Shown here: positions 8,744-15,033 of the stretch, piece by piece
How the letters are laid out: each line of letters starts with the position of its first letter
Position numbering within the stretch: position 1 is the first letter of the stretch
From: an uncultured Eubacteriales bacterium
GTDB lineage: Bacteria; Bacillota; Clostridia; Lachnospirales; Bianqueaceae
NCBI GenBank assembly: GCA_902782895.1
Contig: CACZPA010000091.1
Coordinates: forward strand, 1-19,149
Direction of reading: 5' to 3'
Length of the DNA: 19,149 nucleotides
Notes under the pieces: model-generated
Told to the model about the DNA's origin: nothing
What the model saw: the letters and a program-made list of their open reading frames with translations, nothing else
Database searches by the model: none
Program-made: the position numbers and the translations under genes

Positions 8744-8772
8744 TTGACAAACGGAACAAATCTGTATACAAT
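8744..8772 (+). promoter_or_regulatory. Sigma-A type promoter for rpsT
   Basis: A perfect -35 box TTGACA (8744-8749) and a good -10 box TACAAT (8767-8772) are separated by 17 bases, with A/T-rich sequence upstream. The start point should lie near 8779-8780, giving a leader of roughly 67 bases before rpsT. No T-rich terminator separates this promoter from the phosphatase gene, so read-through may add to transcription. Confidence 0.85.
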
Positions 8773-8790
8773 ATAAGGCGTGTTTGTCCG

Positions 8791-8819
8791 TTCTATTATT
8801 CGTGTCTCAAATGATAGAA
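8791..8819 (+). promoter_or_regulatory. Hairpin in the rpsT mRNA leader
   Basis: TTCTATTATT (8791-8800) pairs with AATGATAGAA (8810-8819) over ten base pairs, including one G-U, around a nine-base loop. It lies between the predicted transcript start and the ribosome binding site (AGGAG, 8831-8835). It has no T-run, so it is not a terminator. It may be a stability element or part of a ribosomal-protein autoregulatory leader; I know of no match that proves this. Confidence 0.5.
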
Positions 8820-8846
8820 TCATAAACAGAAGGAGCTAGTTTTCAG

Positions 8847-9113
8847 ATGGCAAATGTCAAGTCCGCAAAGAAAAGAATTCGTGTGATCGAGAAGAAGACT
8901 CTTCGCAACAGGATGGTCAAGTCCCAGGTTAAGACCGAGATCCGTAAAGTCCTGGCTGAGATCCAGAACGGTAATGCTGAGGCTGCCAAGGCTAATCTGC
9001 AGTCTGCTGTTTCCGCTATCGACAAGGCCAGAGCCAAGGGCGTTTATCATAAGAATAACGCAGCCCGCAAGATTTCCCGTCTTACCAAGGCTGTCAATAA
9101 GGCGTCTGTCTGA
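8847..9113 (+). CDS. rpsT: 30S ribosomal protein S20
   Basis: The 88-residue basic protein has the S20 profile. It opens with MANVKSAKKRIRV, followed by Lys/Arg-rich helices. 'KSQVKTEIRKVL' lies in the middle, and the end is GVYHKNNAARKISRLTKAVN, the family's conserved C-terminal stretch. S20 binds 16S rRNA early in assembly of the small subunit. ATG 8847 follows AGGAG by 11 bases. Unlike most genes here, it has its own strong promoter and its own terminator, so it is a single-gene unit of high expression, as is usual for rpsT. Its codon use (for example AAG, CGT, GCT and GTC) is also that of a highly expressed gene. Confidence 0.97.
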   Translation: MANVKSAKKRIRVIEKKTLRNRMVKSQVKTEIRKVLAEIQNGNAEAAKANLQSAVSAIDKARAKGVYHKNNAARKISRLTKAVNKASV

Positions 9114-9130
9114 GTTATTCCGCACACAAT

Positions 9131-9170
9131 AAACCGCAAAGGTCAACTCATGGCCTGTGCGGTTTTTTCT
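9131..9170 (+). terminator. Intrinsic terminator of rpsT
   Basis: AAACCGCA (9131-9138) pairs with TGCGGTTT (9158-9165), and AGG/CCT can pair inside. The right arm runs into TTTTTT at 9163-9168. It begins 17 bases after the rpsT stop. An alternative 7-bp stem, CCGCACA (9120-9126) with TGTGCGG (9156-9162), would compete with it. Confidence 0.85.
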
Positions 9171-9225
9171 TACATTCATACTTACGTTTCATAAAGAAGA
9201 AAAGGGAAAGGGGAACGAGAGCCGT

Positions 9226-11043
9226 ATGATTCAGAAGAATATACGTAATTTTTCGATTATCGCTCATATCGATCACGGGAAGTCGACTCTCGCGGATCGT
9301 ATCATAGAGAAGACAGGCCTGCTGACCCAGAGGGAGATGCAGGACCAGGTGCTGGACAATATGGAGCTCGAGCGCGAGCGCGGAATCACGATCAAGGCAC
9401 AGGCGGTCCGGCTGATTTATCATGCGAAAGACGGACAGGAGTATATTTTCAACCTGATCGATACACCGGGACACGTGGACTTTAATTATGAAGTCTCCCG
9501 GAGCCTCGCGGCCTGCGAAGGCGCGCTTCTGGTCGTGGATTCGACGCAGGGTGTAGAGGCACAGACGCTTGCCAACTGCTATCTTGCGCTGGATCACAAT
9601 CTCGAGATCCTCCCCGTCATCAACAAGATCGATCTGATCTCGGCGGATCCGGACCGGGTAAAGCAGGAGATCGAGGACATCATCGGCCTCGATACCGAGA
9701 AGGCTCCGCTGATCTCCGCCAAAACGGGACAGAATATCGATGAGGTTCTGGAGAAGATCGTAGAATGCCTGCCTCCCCCGGAAGGAGATCCGGACGCGCC
9801 GCTGCAGGCCCTGATTTTTGATTCCCTGTATGATTCCTATAGAGGTGTTATCGTATTCATCCGTGTGAAAGAAGGCCGCATCCGCAAGGGGATGCGCATC
9901 CGTCTGATGGCCGCCGGCAAGGAATATGATGTCGTAGAGGCCGGCTATATGGGCGCAGGCACGCTGATGCCCTCCGAAGAAGGCCTTTCGGCCGGAGAGG
10001 TGGGGTATTTTACCGCCAGTATTAAGGAAGTCAGCCATACACGGGTCGGCGATACGGTTACAGATGCCGCGAGGCCCGCTGCCGAGCCGCTTCCGGGCTA
10101 CAAGGAAGTACAGCCCATGGTCTATTGCGGTATGTATCCGGCGGACGGATCGCACTATCCGGACCTGCGGGACGCATTGGAGAAGCTTAAGCTCAACGAC
10201 GCTTCCCTGCATTTTGAGGCGGAGACATCCAAAGCGCTCGGCTTCGGCTTCCGCTGCGGATTCCTGGGTCTGCTGCACATGGAGATCATCGAAGAGCGCC
10301 TGGACCGGGAGTTCAATCTGGACCTGATTACGACGGCGCCCGGTGTCGTATACCGCGTGTACAAGACGAACGGGGAGATGATCGAGCTCTCCAATCCTGC
10401 GGATCTGCCGGACGCGGGCGAGATCAGTTATATGGAAGAACCGATGGTTAAGGCGGAGATCATGTTGCCGACCGAATATATCGGCACGATCATGAAGCTT
10501 TGCCAGGATCGCCGCGGTGTATATGTCAGTACCGAATATGTCGAAAACACCCGCGCGATCCTGCATTACCGCATGCCGCTGAATGAAATCATCTATGACT
10601 TTTTTGACGCGCTGAAGTCGAGAAGCCGCGGTTACGCGTCTCTGGACTATGAGCTGGAGAGCTATGAGCGGTCTTCGCTTGTGCGTCTGGATATGCTGAT
10701 CAACCGGGAGCCGGTCGACGCGCTTTCCTTTATCGTGCATGAATCCAAAGCATACGAGCGCGGCAGGAGGATCGCGGAGAGACTGAAGGACGAGATTCCT
10801 AGGCATCTGTTTGAGATTCCGATTCAGGCCGCGATCGGCGGCAAAGTCATCGCGCGTGAGACTGTTAAGGCGATGCGTAAGGATGTTCTGGCGAAGTGCT
10901 ACGGCGGAGATATCACACGTAAGAAGAAGCTTCTCGAGAAGCAGAAAGAAGGCAAGAAGCGGATGCGTCAGTTCGGTGAGGTCGAGATTCCGCAGGCAGC
11001 CTTCATGAGTGTGCTTAAATTCGACGAGGACGACAAAACGTGA
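9226..11043 (+). CDS. lepA: Elongation factor 4 (LepA GTPase)
   Basis: The 605-residue product is a full-length LepA. The GTPase domain shows the P-loop AHIDHGKST (from residue 13), DTPGH (79-83) and NKID (133-136), followed by EF-G-like domains. The C-terminus is the LepA-specific one, with CYGGDITRKKKLLEKQKEGK and QAAFMSVLK. LepA binds ribosomes and acts on stalled or mistranslocated states or in subunit biogenesis; its exact role is debated. ATG 9226 gives the family's usual start, MIQKNIRNFSIIAHIDHGK, behind an AAAGGGG purine run about 12 bases upstream. A frame-extending GTG at 9157 lies inside the rpsT terminator and is rejected. I see no convincing promoter between the terminator and the gene. 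The stop overlaps hemW (GTGA). Confidence 0.97.
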   Translation: MIQKNIRNFSIIAHIDHGKSTLADRIIEKTGLLTQREMQDQVLDNMELERERGITIKAQAVRLIYHAKDGQEYIFNLIDTPGHVDFNYEVSRSLAACEGALLVVDSTQGVEAQTLANCYLALDHNLEILPVINKIDLISADPDRVKQEIEDIIGLDTEKAPLISAKTGQNIDEVLEKIVECLPPPEGDPDAPLQALIFDSLYDSYRGVIVFIRVKEGRIRKGMRIRLMAAGKEYDVVEAGYMGAGTLMPSEEGLSAGEVGYFTASIKEVSHTRVGDTVTDAARPAAEPLPGYKEVQPMVYCGMYPADGSHYPDLRDALEKLKLNDASLHFEAETSKALGFGFRCGFLGLLHMEIIEERLDREFNLDLITTAPGVVYRVYKTNGEMIELSNPADLPDAGEISYMEEPMVKAEIMLPTEYIGTIMKLCQDRRGVYVSTEYVENTRAILHYRMPLNEIIYDFFDALKSRSRGYASLDYELESYERSSLVRLDMLINREPVDALSFIVHESKAYERGRRIAERLKDEIPRHLFEIPIQAAIGGKVIARETVKAMRKDVLAKCYGGDITRKKKLLEKQKEGKKRMRQFGEVEIPQAAFMSVLKFDEDDKT

Positions 11044-12242
11044 GCATGGCTGGAGAGATACCGGCAGTATCTGGCGATACAACGTGGATAACCTGCGAGC
11101 CGACAGCGGTACGGAGCCTCGGTGTCTATATTCACTATCCGTTCTGCGTGCGGAAATGCGCTTATTGTGATTTTCTGTCTGCTCCGGGCGATGATGCCGC
11201 GAGAAAAGCGTATCTCGAGGCCCTGATCCGGGAGATCCGGGGACAGAAATCGCTCTTTGAAGAATCCGTGATCCGCAGTGTTTTTATCGGCGGAGGCACG
11301 CCTTCGTTGATGGAACCGGACGAATTCGCGGAGCTTGCGTCCGCTTTGCGTGGCACCGCAGGGGACTGGGAAGCGGATGCAGAGTGGACGATCGAAGCGA
11401 ACCCAGGAACAGTCACACAGGATAAGGCGCGTTGCTGGCGGGAGCAGGGTGTGAACCGTGTCAGTATGGGGATGCAGGCTTCGCAGGACCGTCTTCTGCG
11501 CAGGATCGGGCGGATCCATGTGATGGAGGATGTCAGGCAGAGTGTCAGGATCCTGCGGGAAGCAGGTTTTGACAACCTCAACCTGGATCTGATGATGGGT
11601 CTGCCGGACCAGAGCCGAGAGGATTGGCAGGAGACATTGCGCGAAGCGCTGGCTTTAGAGCCAACGCATCTGTCCTGCTACAGTCTGATCGTCGAGGACG
11701 GCACACCGCTTAAGAATATGGTCGAGAGCGGGCAGATGCTTCTCCCGGACGAGGATACGGAGCGGGAGATGTACGCGGACACGATCCGAATCCTTGACGC
11801 TGCCGGTTATAAGCAGTATGAGATCTCCAATTTCGCAGAACCGGGCCGGGAGAGCCGGCACAATCTGTCCTATTGGGATCTGAGTGAGTATATCGGACTG
11901 GGACTCGGTGCTTCGTCCTATCTGGACGGCCGGCGGATCAAGAATACATCGGACCTGCGGCAGTATATAAAGGAAGAACATCCGGAGAGGCTTGCTGTAG
12001 TGGAAGAAACACTGAACCGGCAGGACAGGATGAGCGAATGGATGTTTCTCGGATTGAGGAAGACAGCCGGTGTATCGGATACAGACTTTAAGGAAATGTT
12101 CGGACAGAGTTTTGACGAAATCTATCCGGAGCAGATCGCGAAACTGCTGTGGGACGGGCTTCTGGAGCGGAAGGCCGGCAGACTCTGCCTGACCCGCAGA
12201 GGCCTTGATCTCGCGAATATCGTCTTTGAAGCGTTTGTGTAG
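11040..12242 (+). CDS. hemW: HemW-type radical SAM protein (heme chaperone)
   Basis: This 400-residue protein carries the radical SAM cluster motif FCVRKCAYCDF, with Cys 36, 40 and 43. The residue after the third Cys pair is D-F, not D-C, which favours HemW over the oxygen-independent coproporphyrinogen oxidase HemN. Further family marks are FIGGGTPS, IEANPGT, the HNLSYW segment and GLGLGASSYLDG. HemW binds heme and is thought to deliver it to respiratory proteins; many annotations still call it HemN-like. The GTG at 11040 overlaps the lepA stop by four bases; ATG 11046 is an equally possible start. Either leaves about 25 residues before the core LGVYIHYPFC, longer than the short leader of most relatives. 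lepA-hemW-hrcA is the conserved order, here interrupted by one extra gene. Confidence 0.93.
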   Translation: MSMAGEIPAVSGDTTWITCEPTAVRSLGVYIHYPFCVRKCAYCDFLSAPGDDAARKAYLEALIREIRGQKSLFEESVIRSVFIGGGTPSLMEPDEFAELASALRGTAGDWEADAEWTIEANPGTVTQDKARCWREQGVNRVSMGMQASQDRLLRRIGRIHVMEDVRQSVRILREAGFDNLNLDLMMGLPDQSREDWQETLREALALEPTHLSCYSLIVEDGTPLKNMVESGQMLLPDEDTEREMYADTIRILDAAGYKQYEISNFAEPGRESRHNLSYWDLSEYIGLGLGASSYLDGRRIKNTSDLRQYIKEEHPERLAVVEETLNRQDRMSEWMFLGLRKTAGVSDTDFKEMFGQSFDEIYPEQIAKLLWDGLLERKAGRLCLTRRGLDLANIVFEAFV

Positions 12243-12300
12243 AATGCCGCGCGAGACCAAAGCGAGTGAAAGAATGGATGTGAAACAGGAGGAATCATCG

Positions 12301-13116
12301 ATGGAGGAACAGAAAGCTTCAAAAGCGGAAAGGTTTCTGAATCTCTATAAAGAACTGGAAGATGTGCTGGAGCAGCGCAACCCCAAATCCGGACGGCAGG
12401 GTACGGCGGTAATGGACTTTGCCTATCGGGATGAAGGCGCGGCCTTTCGGGAGGATCTGAATACCTGCCGGGAAGTCCGCAATCTCCTGTCCCATCATCC
12501 GGATATGAACGGAGAGGCGATCGTAGAGCCTTCGGACGCGCTGATTCACGTGCTTGAGGACGTACTGGCCTATATCCGGACGCCCAAGCCGGCCATCGAT
12601 TTCGCGACGCCGCGCAGCCGGCTGCTGATCGCGGCCAGCGGCGAAAAAGCCCTGTCCGTCATGAGAGCGATGCAAAAAGAAGGATATTCCCACGTACCCG
12701 TCTTCCGCAAGGGGCAGCTCGCGGGCGTTTTCAGCATTAGTACGGTTTTCTCCTATGTGCTTGACGGGGAGAAGAAGATCACCGAGAATACACGGATCTT
12801 TGAATTCGGCGATTTGCTGAAGCTGGACAAGCATGCTTCGGAGCGGTTCGCTTTTATCGGGCCGCAGGCGGATTACTGGACGGTACGGGAGCTCTTTAAC
12901 CGCAAACCGGGTGAGCACAGCAAGAGGCTCGCGATTCTCTTCATTACGAAAAACGGCAGGATGGACGGCAAGATCCTCGGTATCGTGACCCCCTGGGATC
13001 TGATCGCGGAGGATCCGCCGATCTGGAATCCGGATGAAGAGAATGCAGTTCCAAGGATTCTGGACGATGACGTCGTGGAAGAACCGGAGCCGGCCGAGGA
13101 GAGGTCGGCAGAATAA
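12301..13116 (+). CDS. CBS-pair protein with HEPN-like N-terminal domain
   Basis: I do not recognise a named family for this 271-residue protein. Residues about 95-155 and 160-235 form a CBS pair: the first ends in HVPVFRKGQLAGVFS, the second in KILGIVTPWDL. CBS pairs usually bind adenine nucleotides or S-adenosylmethionine and act as regulatory modules. The helical N-terminus (about 5-92) contains REVRNLLSHH. R60-N61-x3-H65 fits the R-N-x3-H pattern of HEPN domains, many of which are RNases; this is motif-level evidence only. The C-terminal 20 residues are acidic. ATG 12301 follows AGGAGG by eight bases, an excellent site; a TTG at 12205 inside hemW is rejected. The gene lies between hemW and hrcA, where no gene is expected in the common order. 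It has no promoter of its own that I can see. Confidence 0.8.
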   Translation: MEEQKASKAERFLNLYKELEDVLEQRNPKSGRQGTAVMDFAYRDEGAAFREDLNTCREVRNLLSHHPDMNGEAIVEPSDALIHVLEDVLAYIRTPKPAIDFATPRSRLLIAASGEKALSVMRAMQKEGYSHVPVFRKGQLAGVFSISTVFSYVLDGEKKITENTRIFEFGDLLKLDKHASERFAFIGPQADYWTVRELFNRKPGEHSKRLAILFITKNGRMDGKILGIVTPWDLIAEDPPIWNPDEENAVPRILDDDVVEEPEPAEERSAE

Positions 13117-13140
13117 GCCGGACACAAATAATAAGCCGGA
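13112..13140 (+). repeat. 11-bp direct repeat at the end of the CBS gene
   Basis: AATAAGCCGGA occurs at 13112-13122 and again at 13130-13140, an 18-base period. The first copy contains the TAA stop of the CBS-domain gene. A weak hairpin, GGATCAG with CTGACCC and a loop of six A (13138-13157), overlaps the second copy but has no T-run. This may be the remnant of a small duplication. Confidence 0.7.
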
Positions 13141-13186
13141 TCAGAAAAAACTGACCCAAATATGAACAAATTGTAAACTTATAAAA

Positions 13187-13215
13187 AGCACTTGACAAAG
13201 GATAAGTCAAGTGCT
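13187..13215 (+). promoter_or_regulatory. Perfect inverted repeat over the hrcA promoter -35 region
   Basis: AGCACTTGAC (13187-13196) and GTCAAGTGCT (13206-13215) are perfect 10-bp complements around a nine-base spacer. The -35 TTGACA lies in the left arm. The outer hexamers AGCACT and AGTGCT are the same as in CIRCE, but stand six bases further apart. It has the geometry of an operator and could bind HrcA weakly or another repressor. Confidence 0.7.
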
Positions 13216-13220
13216 AATTT
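13192..13220 (+). promoter_or_regulatory. Promoter of the hrcA-grpE-dnaK-dnaJ operon
   Basis: A perfect -35 box TTGACA stands at 13192-13197. With a 17-base spacer the -10 position falls on TAATTT (13215-13220), which is weak but preceded by TGC, an extended -10 feature. GCTAAT (13213-13218) at 15 bases is an alternative. CIRCE starts 12 bases downstream, the usual layout for HrcA control. The -35 is clear; the exact -10 is not. Confidence 0.65.
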
Positions 13221-13231
13221 ATATACAGATG

Positions 13232-13258
13232 TTAGCACTCTCAAGAGTTGAGTGCTAA
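13232..13258 (+). promoter_or_regulatory. CIRCE operator (HrcA binding site)
   Basis: TTAGCACTC (13232-13240), nine bases, then GAGTGCTAA (13250-13258) is an exact consensus CIRCE. HrcA binds it as a dimer and represses the operon; heat stress lowers active HrcA and relieves repression. It lies at the transcript start region and 23 bases before the hrcA start codon, so it is also in the mRNA leader. Confidence 0.98.
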
Positions 13259-13281
13259 CAAATCCAAAAGGAGGGGATGAA

Positions 13282-14385
13282 ATGGATAGTCTGAGCGATC
13301 GGCAGATGCAGATTCTGCAGGCGATCATTCTGAATTACCTGGAAACAGCAGAACCTGTTGGTTCCCGTACCATTTCCCGCAGGTCTCCTCTTGGACTTTC
13401 CTCGGCGACGATCCGGAACGAGATGGCAGATCTGGAGGAGCTGGGATTCATCGTTCAGCCGCATACATCGGCCGGCAGAATTCCTTCTTCCAAGGGCTAC
13501 AGACTGTATGTCGACAGCCTGCTGCGATCGGAGCGGATTCCCACAGAAGACGAGACGCGGGTCGTCAGCGCGATGCTGAAGAGGAAATCACAGCAGCTGG
13601 ACGCGGTTCTGCGCGAGATCGGCGAACTGCTTTCGGTGATCACGCGGTATCCGACCGTTGTCACGATGCCCAATATGAACCGGACCAAGCTGAAGCATCT
13701 GCAGCTGATCCCGGTGGACGAGCACTCCACGGTCCTGATGATCGTGACCGACGGCAATGTCGTACGGAATCACATGCTTTCCATGGATCACGCGCTTTCG
13801 CAGGAAGAAGCGGACAGGCTGTCCAACGTGATGAATCACAACCTGCAGGGGCTTGCGATGGAGGAGATCAATCTTCCGGTGATTCAGAAGCTGCGCCGCG
13901 AGCTTGGCATAGAGCAGGAGATCGTAACCAGTCTGCTGGATGCGATTCAGTCGACGGTAGAGTACGCGAGTGACACCGAGATGTATACCGCAGGTACGAC
14001 GAATATTCTGGATTTCCCGGAATTCAGCGATGTACAGAGTGCCCGCGCGGTCATGGAGGTTTTCCATAAGAAAGACGAGATGCTCTCGACGATCCGCAGC
14101 ACGCATCCCACGAGGCTTTCCCACAATCTGCGGATAACGATCGGCAAGGAGAACGAGCTGACCGCCATGCAGGAATGCAGCGTCATCACGACGACCTATA
14201 CGGTCGGAGGCGATAATAAAGGAACGATAAGTGTTATCGGCCCGGTCCGGATGGATTACGGCAAAGTCATTTCGACGCTGGGCAGTATGATGACGGATCT
14301 GCAGAGAGCGCTGTCCTATGGTGGGGATACACAGGAAGAAGGGAATCAGGATGAAGAAAGGAAAGAAGAAGATGGAGACAGCTGA
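13282..14385 (+). CDS. hrcA: Heat-inducible transcription repressor HrcA
   Basis: The product is the repressor of class I heat-shock genes. The N-terminal winged helix-turn-helix (about 1-75) reads LSDRQMQILQAIILNYL, then EPVGSRTIS and SSATIRNEMADLEELGF, all strongly conserved in HrcA. The GAF-like dimer domain follows, ending in the 'SVIGPVRMDYGKVISTL' block. The 367-residue length is somewhat above the usual 340-350 because of a charged C-terminal tail of about 20 residues (DTQEEGNQDEERKEEDGDS). ATG 13282 follows AAAGGAGGGG by five bases; a GTG at 13252 inside CIRCE is rejected. As the first gene behind CIRCE it is autoregulated. The reading frame overlaps grpE. Confidence 0.97.
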   Translation: MDSLSDRQMQILQAIILNYLETAEPVGSRTISRRSPLGLSSATIRNEMADLEELGFIVQPHTSAGRIPSSKGYRLYVDSLLRSERIPTEDETRVVSAMLKRKSQQLDAVLREIGELLSVITRYPTVVTMPNMNRTKLKHLQLIPVDEHSTVLMIVTDGNVVRNHMLSMDHALSQEEADRLSNVMNHNLQGLAMEEINLPVIQKLRRELGIEQEIVTSLLDAIQSTVEYASDTEMYTAGTTNILDFPEFSDVQSARAVMEVFHKKDEMLSTIRSTHPTRLSHNLRITIGKENELTAMQECSVITTTYTVGGDNKGTISVIGPVRMDYGKVISTLGSMMTDLQRALSYGGDTQEEGNQDEERKEEDGDS

Positions 14386-14986
14386 GAAGGAGCCGCAGCT
14401 GCAGGAGAAGCAGCAGGAGACTGCCGCTGCCGCAGAGCCTGCGAAGGCCGGTGAAACAGAGGAACAGGCCGTTGACAGTGTTTCCGTAGAGGATGAAGAG
14501 ACTGCCTCCGATCCGGATAAGCTTTGCAAAGAGCTGGAGGAGAAGCTTGCCGAATCCGATAAACAGGCGGCGGATTACAAGGACCGTCTGCTGCGGACGA
14601 TGGCGGAGTTTGATAACTACCGCAAGCGGACCGTCAAGGAGAAGGAGCAGGAGAGAGCCAGCGGCCAGATGGACGTGATCGAGACGATCCTGCCGCTGCT
14701 GGATAATTTCGAACGCGCGATGACCGCGATCGGTGAAGAAGATAAGGACAGCGCGATGGCCAAGGGCCTTGCGATGATCCACGATCAGTTCATCGAGGCA
14801 CTGAAGGGCATCGGGCTTGAGGAGATCGAAGCGCTCGGACAGCCCTTTGACCCGAATCTGCACAACGCGGTACAGCACGTCGAGGATGAGGCCACCGATG
14901 AGAATACCATCGTTGAGGTCTATCAGAAGGGTTACACCATGAAGGGCAAGGTTGTCCGTTACAGCATGGTAAAGGTTGCAAACTGA
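14351..14986 (+). CDS. grpE: Nucleotide exchange factor GrpE
   Basis: This 211-residue protein releases ADP from DnaK and so resets the chaperone cycle. A long Glu/Ala/Lys-rich, probably disordered N-terminus (1-55) leads into a coiled-coil helix (about 56-110) with DYKDRLLRTMAEFDNYRKR, the family's best-known stretch. The C-terminal beta domain has FDPNLHNAVQHVEDE and ends in GYTMKGKVVRYSMVKVAN. ATG 14351 follows AGAAGGG by seven bases and overlaps hrcA by 35 bases. ATG 14372, behind AAAGGA, is an alternative start giving 204 residues. The overlap suggests translation coupled to hrcA. It belongs to the HrcA/CIRCE-controlled operon. Confidence 0.96.
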   Translation: MKKGKKKMETAEKEPQLQEKQQETAAAAEPAKAGETEEQAVDSVSVEDEETASDPDKLCKELEEKLAESDKQAADYKDRLLRTMAEFDNYRKRTVKEKEQERASGQMDVIETILPLLDNFERAMTAIGEEDKDSAMAKGLAMIHDQFIEALKGIGLEEIEALGQPFDPNLHNAVQHVEDEATDENTIVEVYQKGYTMKGKVVRYSMVKVAN

Positions 14987-14987
14987 T

Positions 14988-15003
14988 TTCCACATACGTG
15001 GAA
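14988..15003 (+). other. Small hairpin between grpE and dnaK
   Basis: TTCCAC (14988-14993) pairs perfectly with GTGGAA (14998-15003) around the four-base loop ATAC, directly after the grpE stop. There is no T-run, so it is not a terminator. It is short enough that chance cannot be excluded; it could aid mRNA processing or stability. Confidence 0.35.
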
Positions 15004-15033
15004 TACTGAATATATTTGAGGAGGAGAATTATC

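Noticed and set aside
9157..9225. An upstream GTG that would lengthen LepA by 23 residues
   Set aside because: It lies inside the rpsT terminator stem, and ATG 9226 gives the conserved LepA N-terminus.
9171..9225. A promoter directly upstream of lepA
   Set aside because: The best -10-like CATAAA (9191-9196) has no acceptable -35 partner, so I could not support it.
9148..11082. A 644-codon open frame on the minus strand, longer than lepA itself
   Set aside because: It mirrors the lepA codons. Its protein is rich in Arg, His and Leu with no recognisable domain, while the plus strand encodes an unmistakable LepA. The frame stays open because the plus-strand genes rarely use codons that read as stops in reverse.
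12205..12300. An upstream TTG that would extend the CBS protein into hemW
   Set aside because: ATG 12301 has a near-ideal AGGAGG eight bases upstream, and the extension has no domain character.
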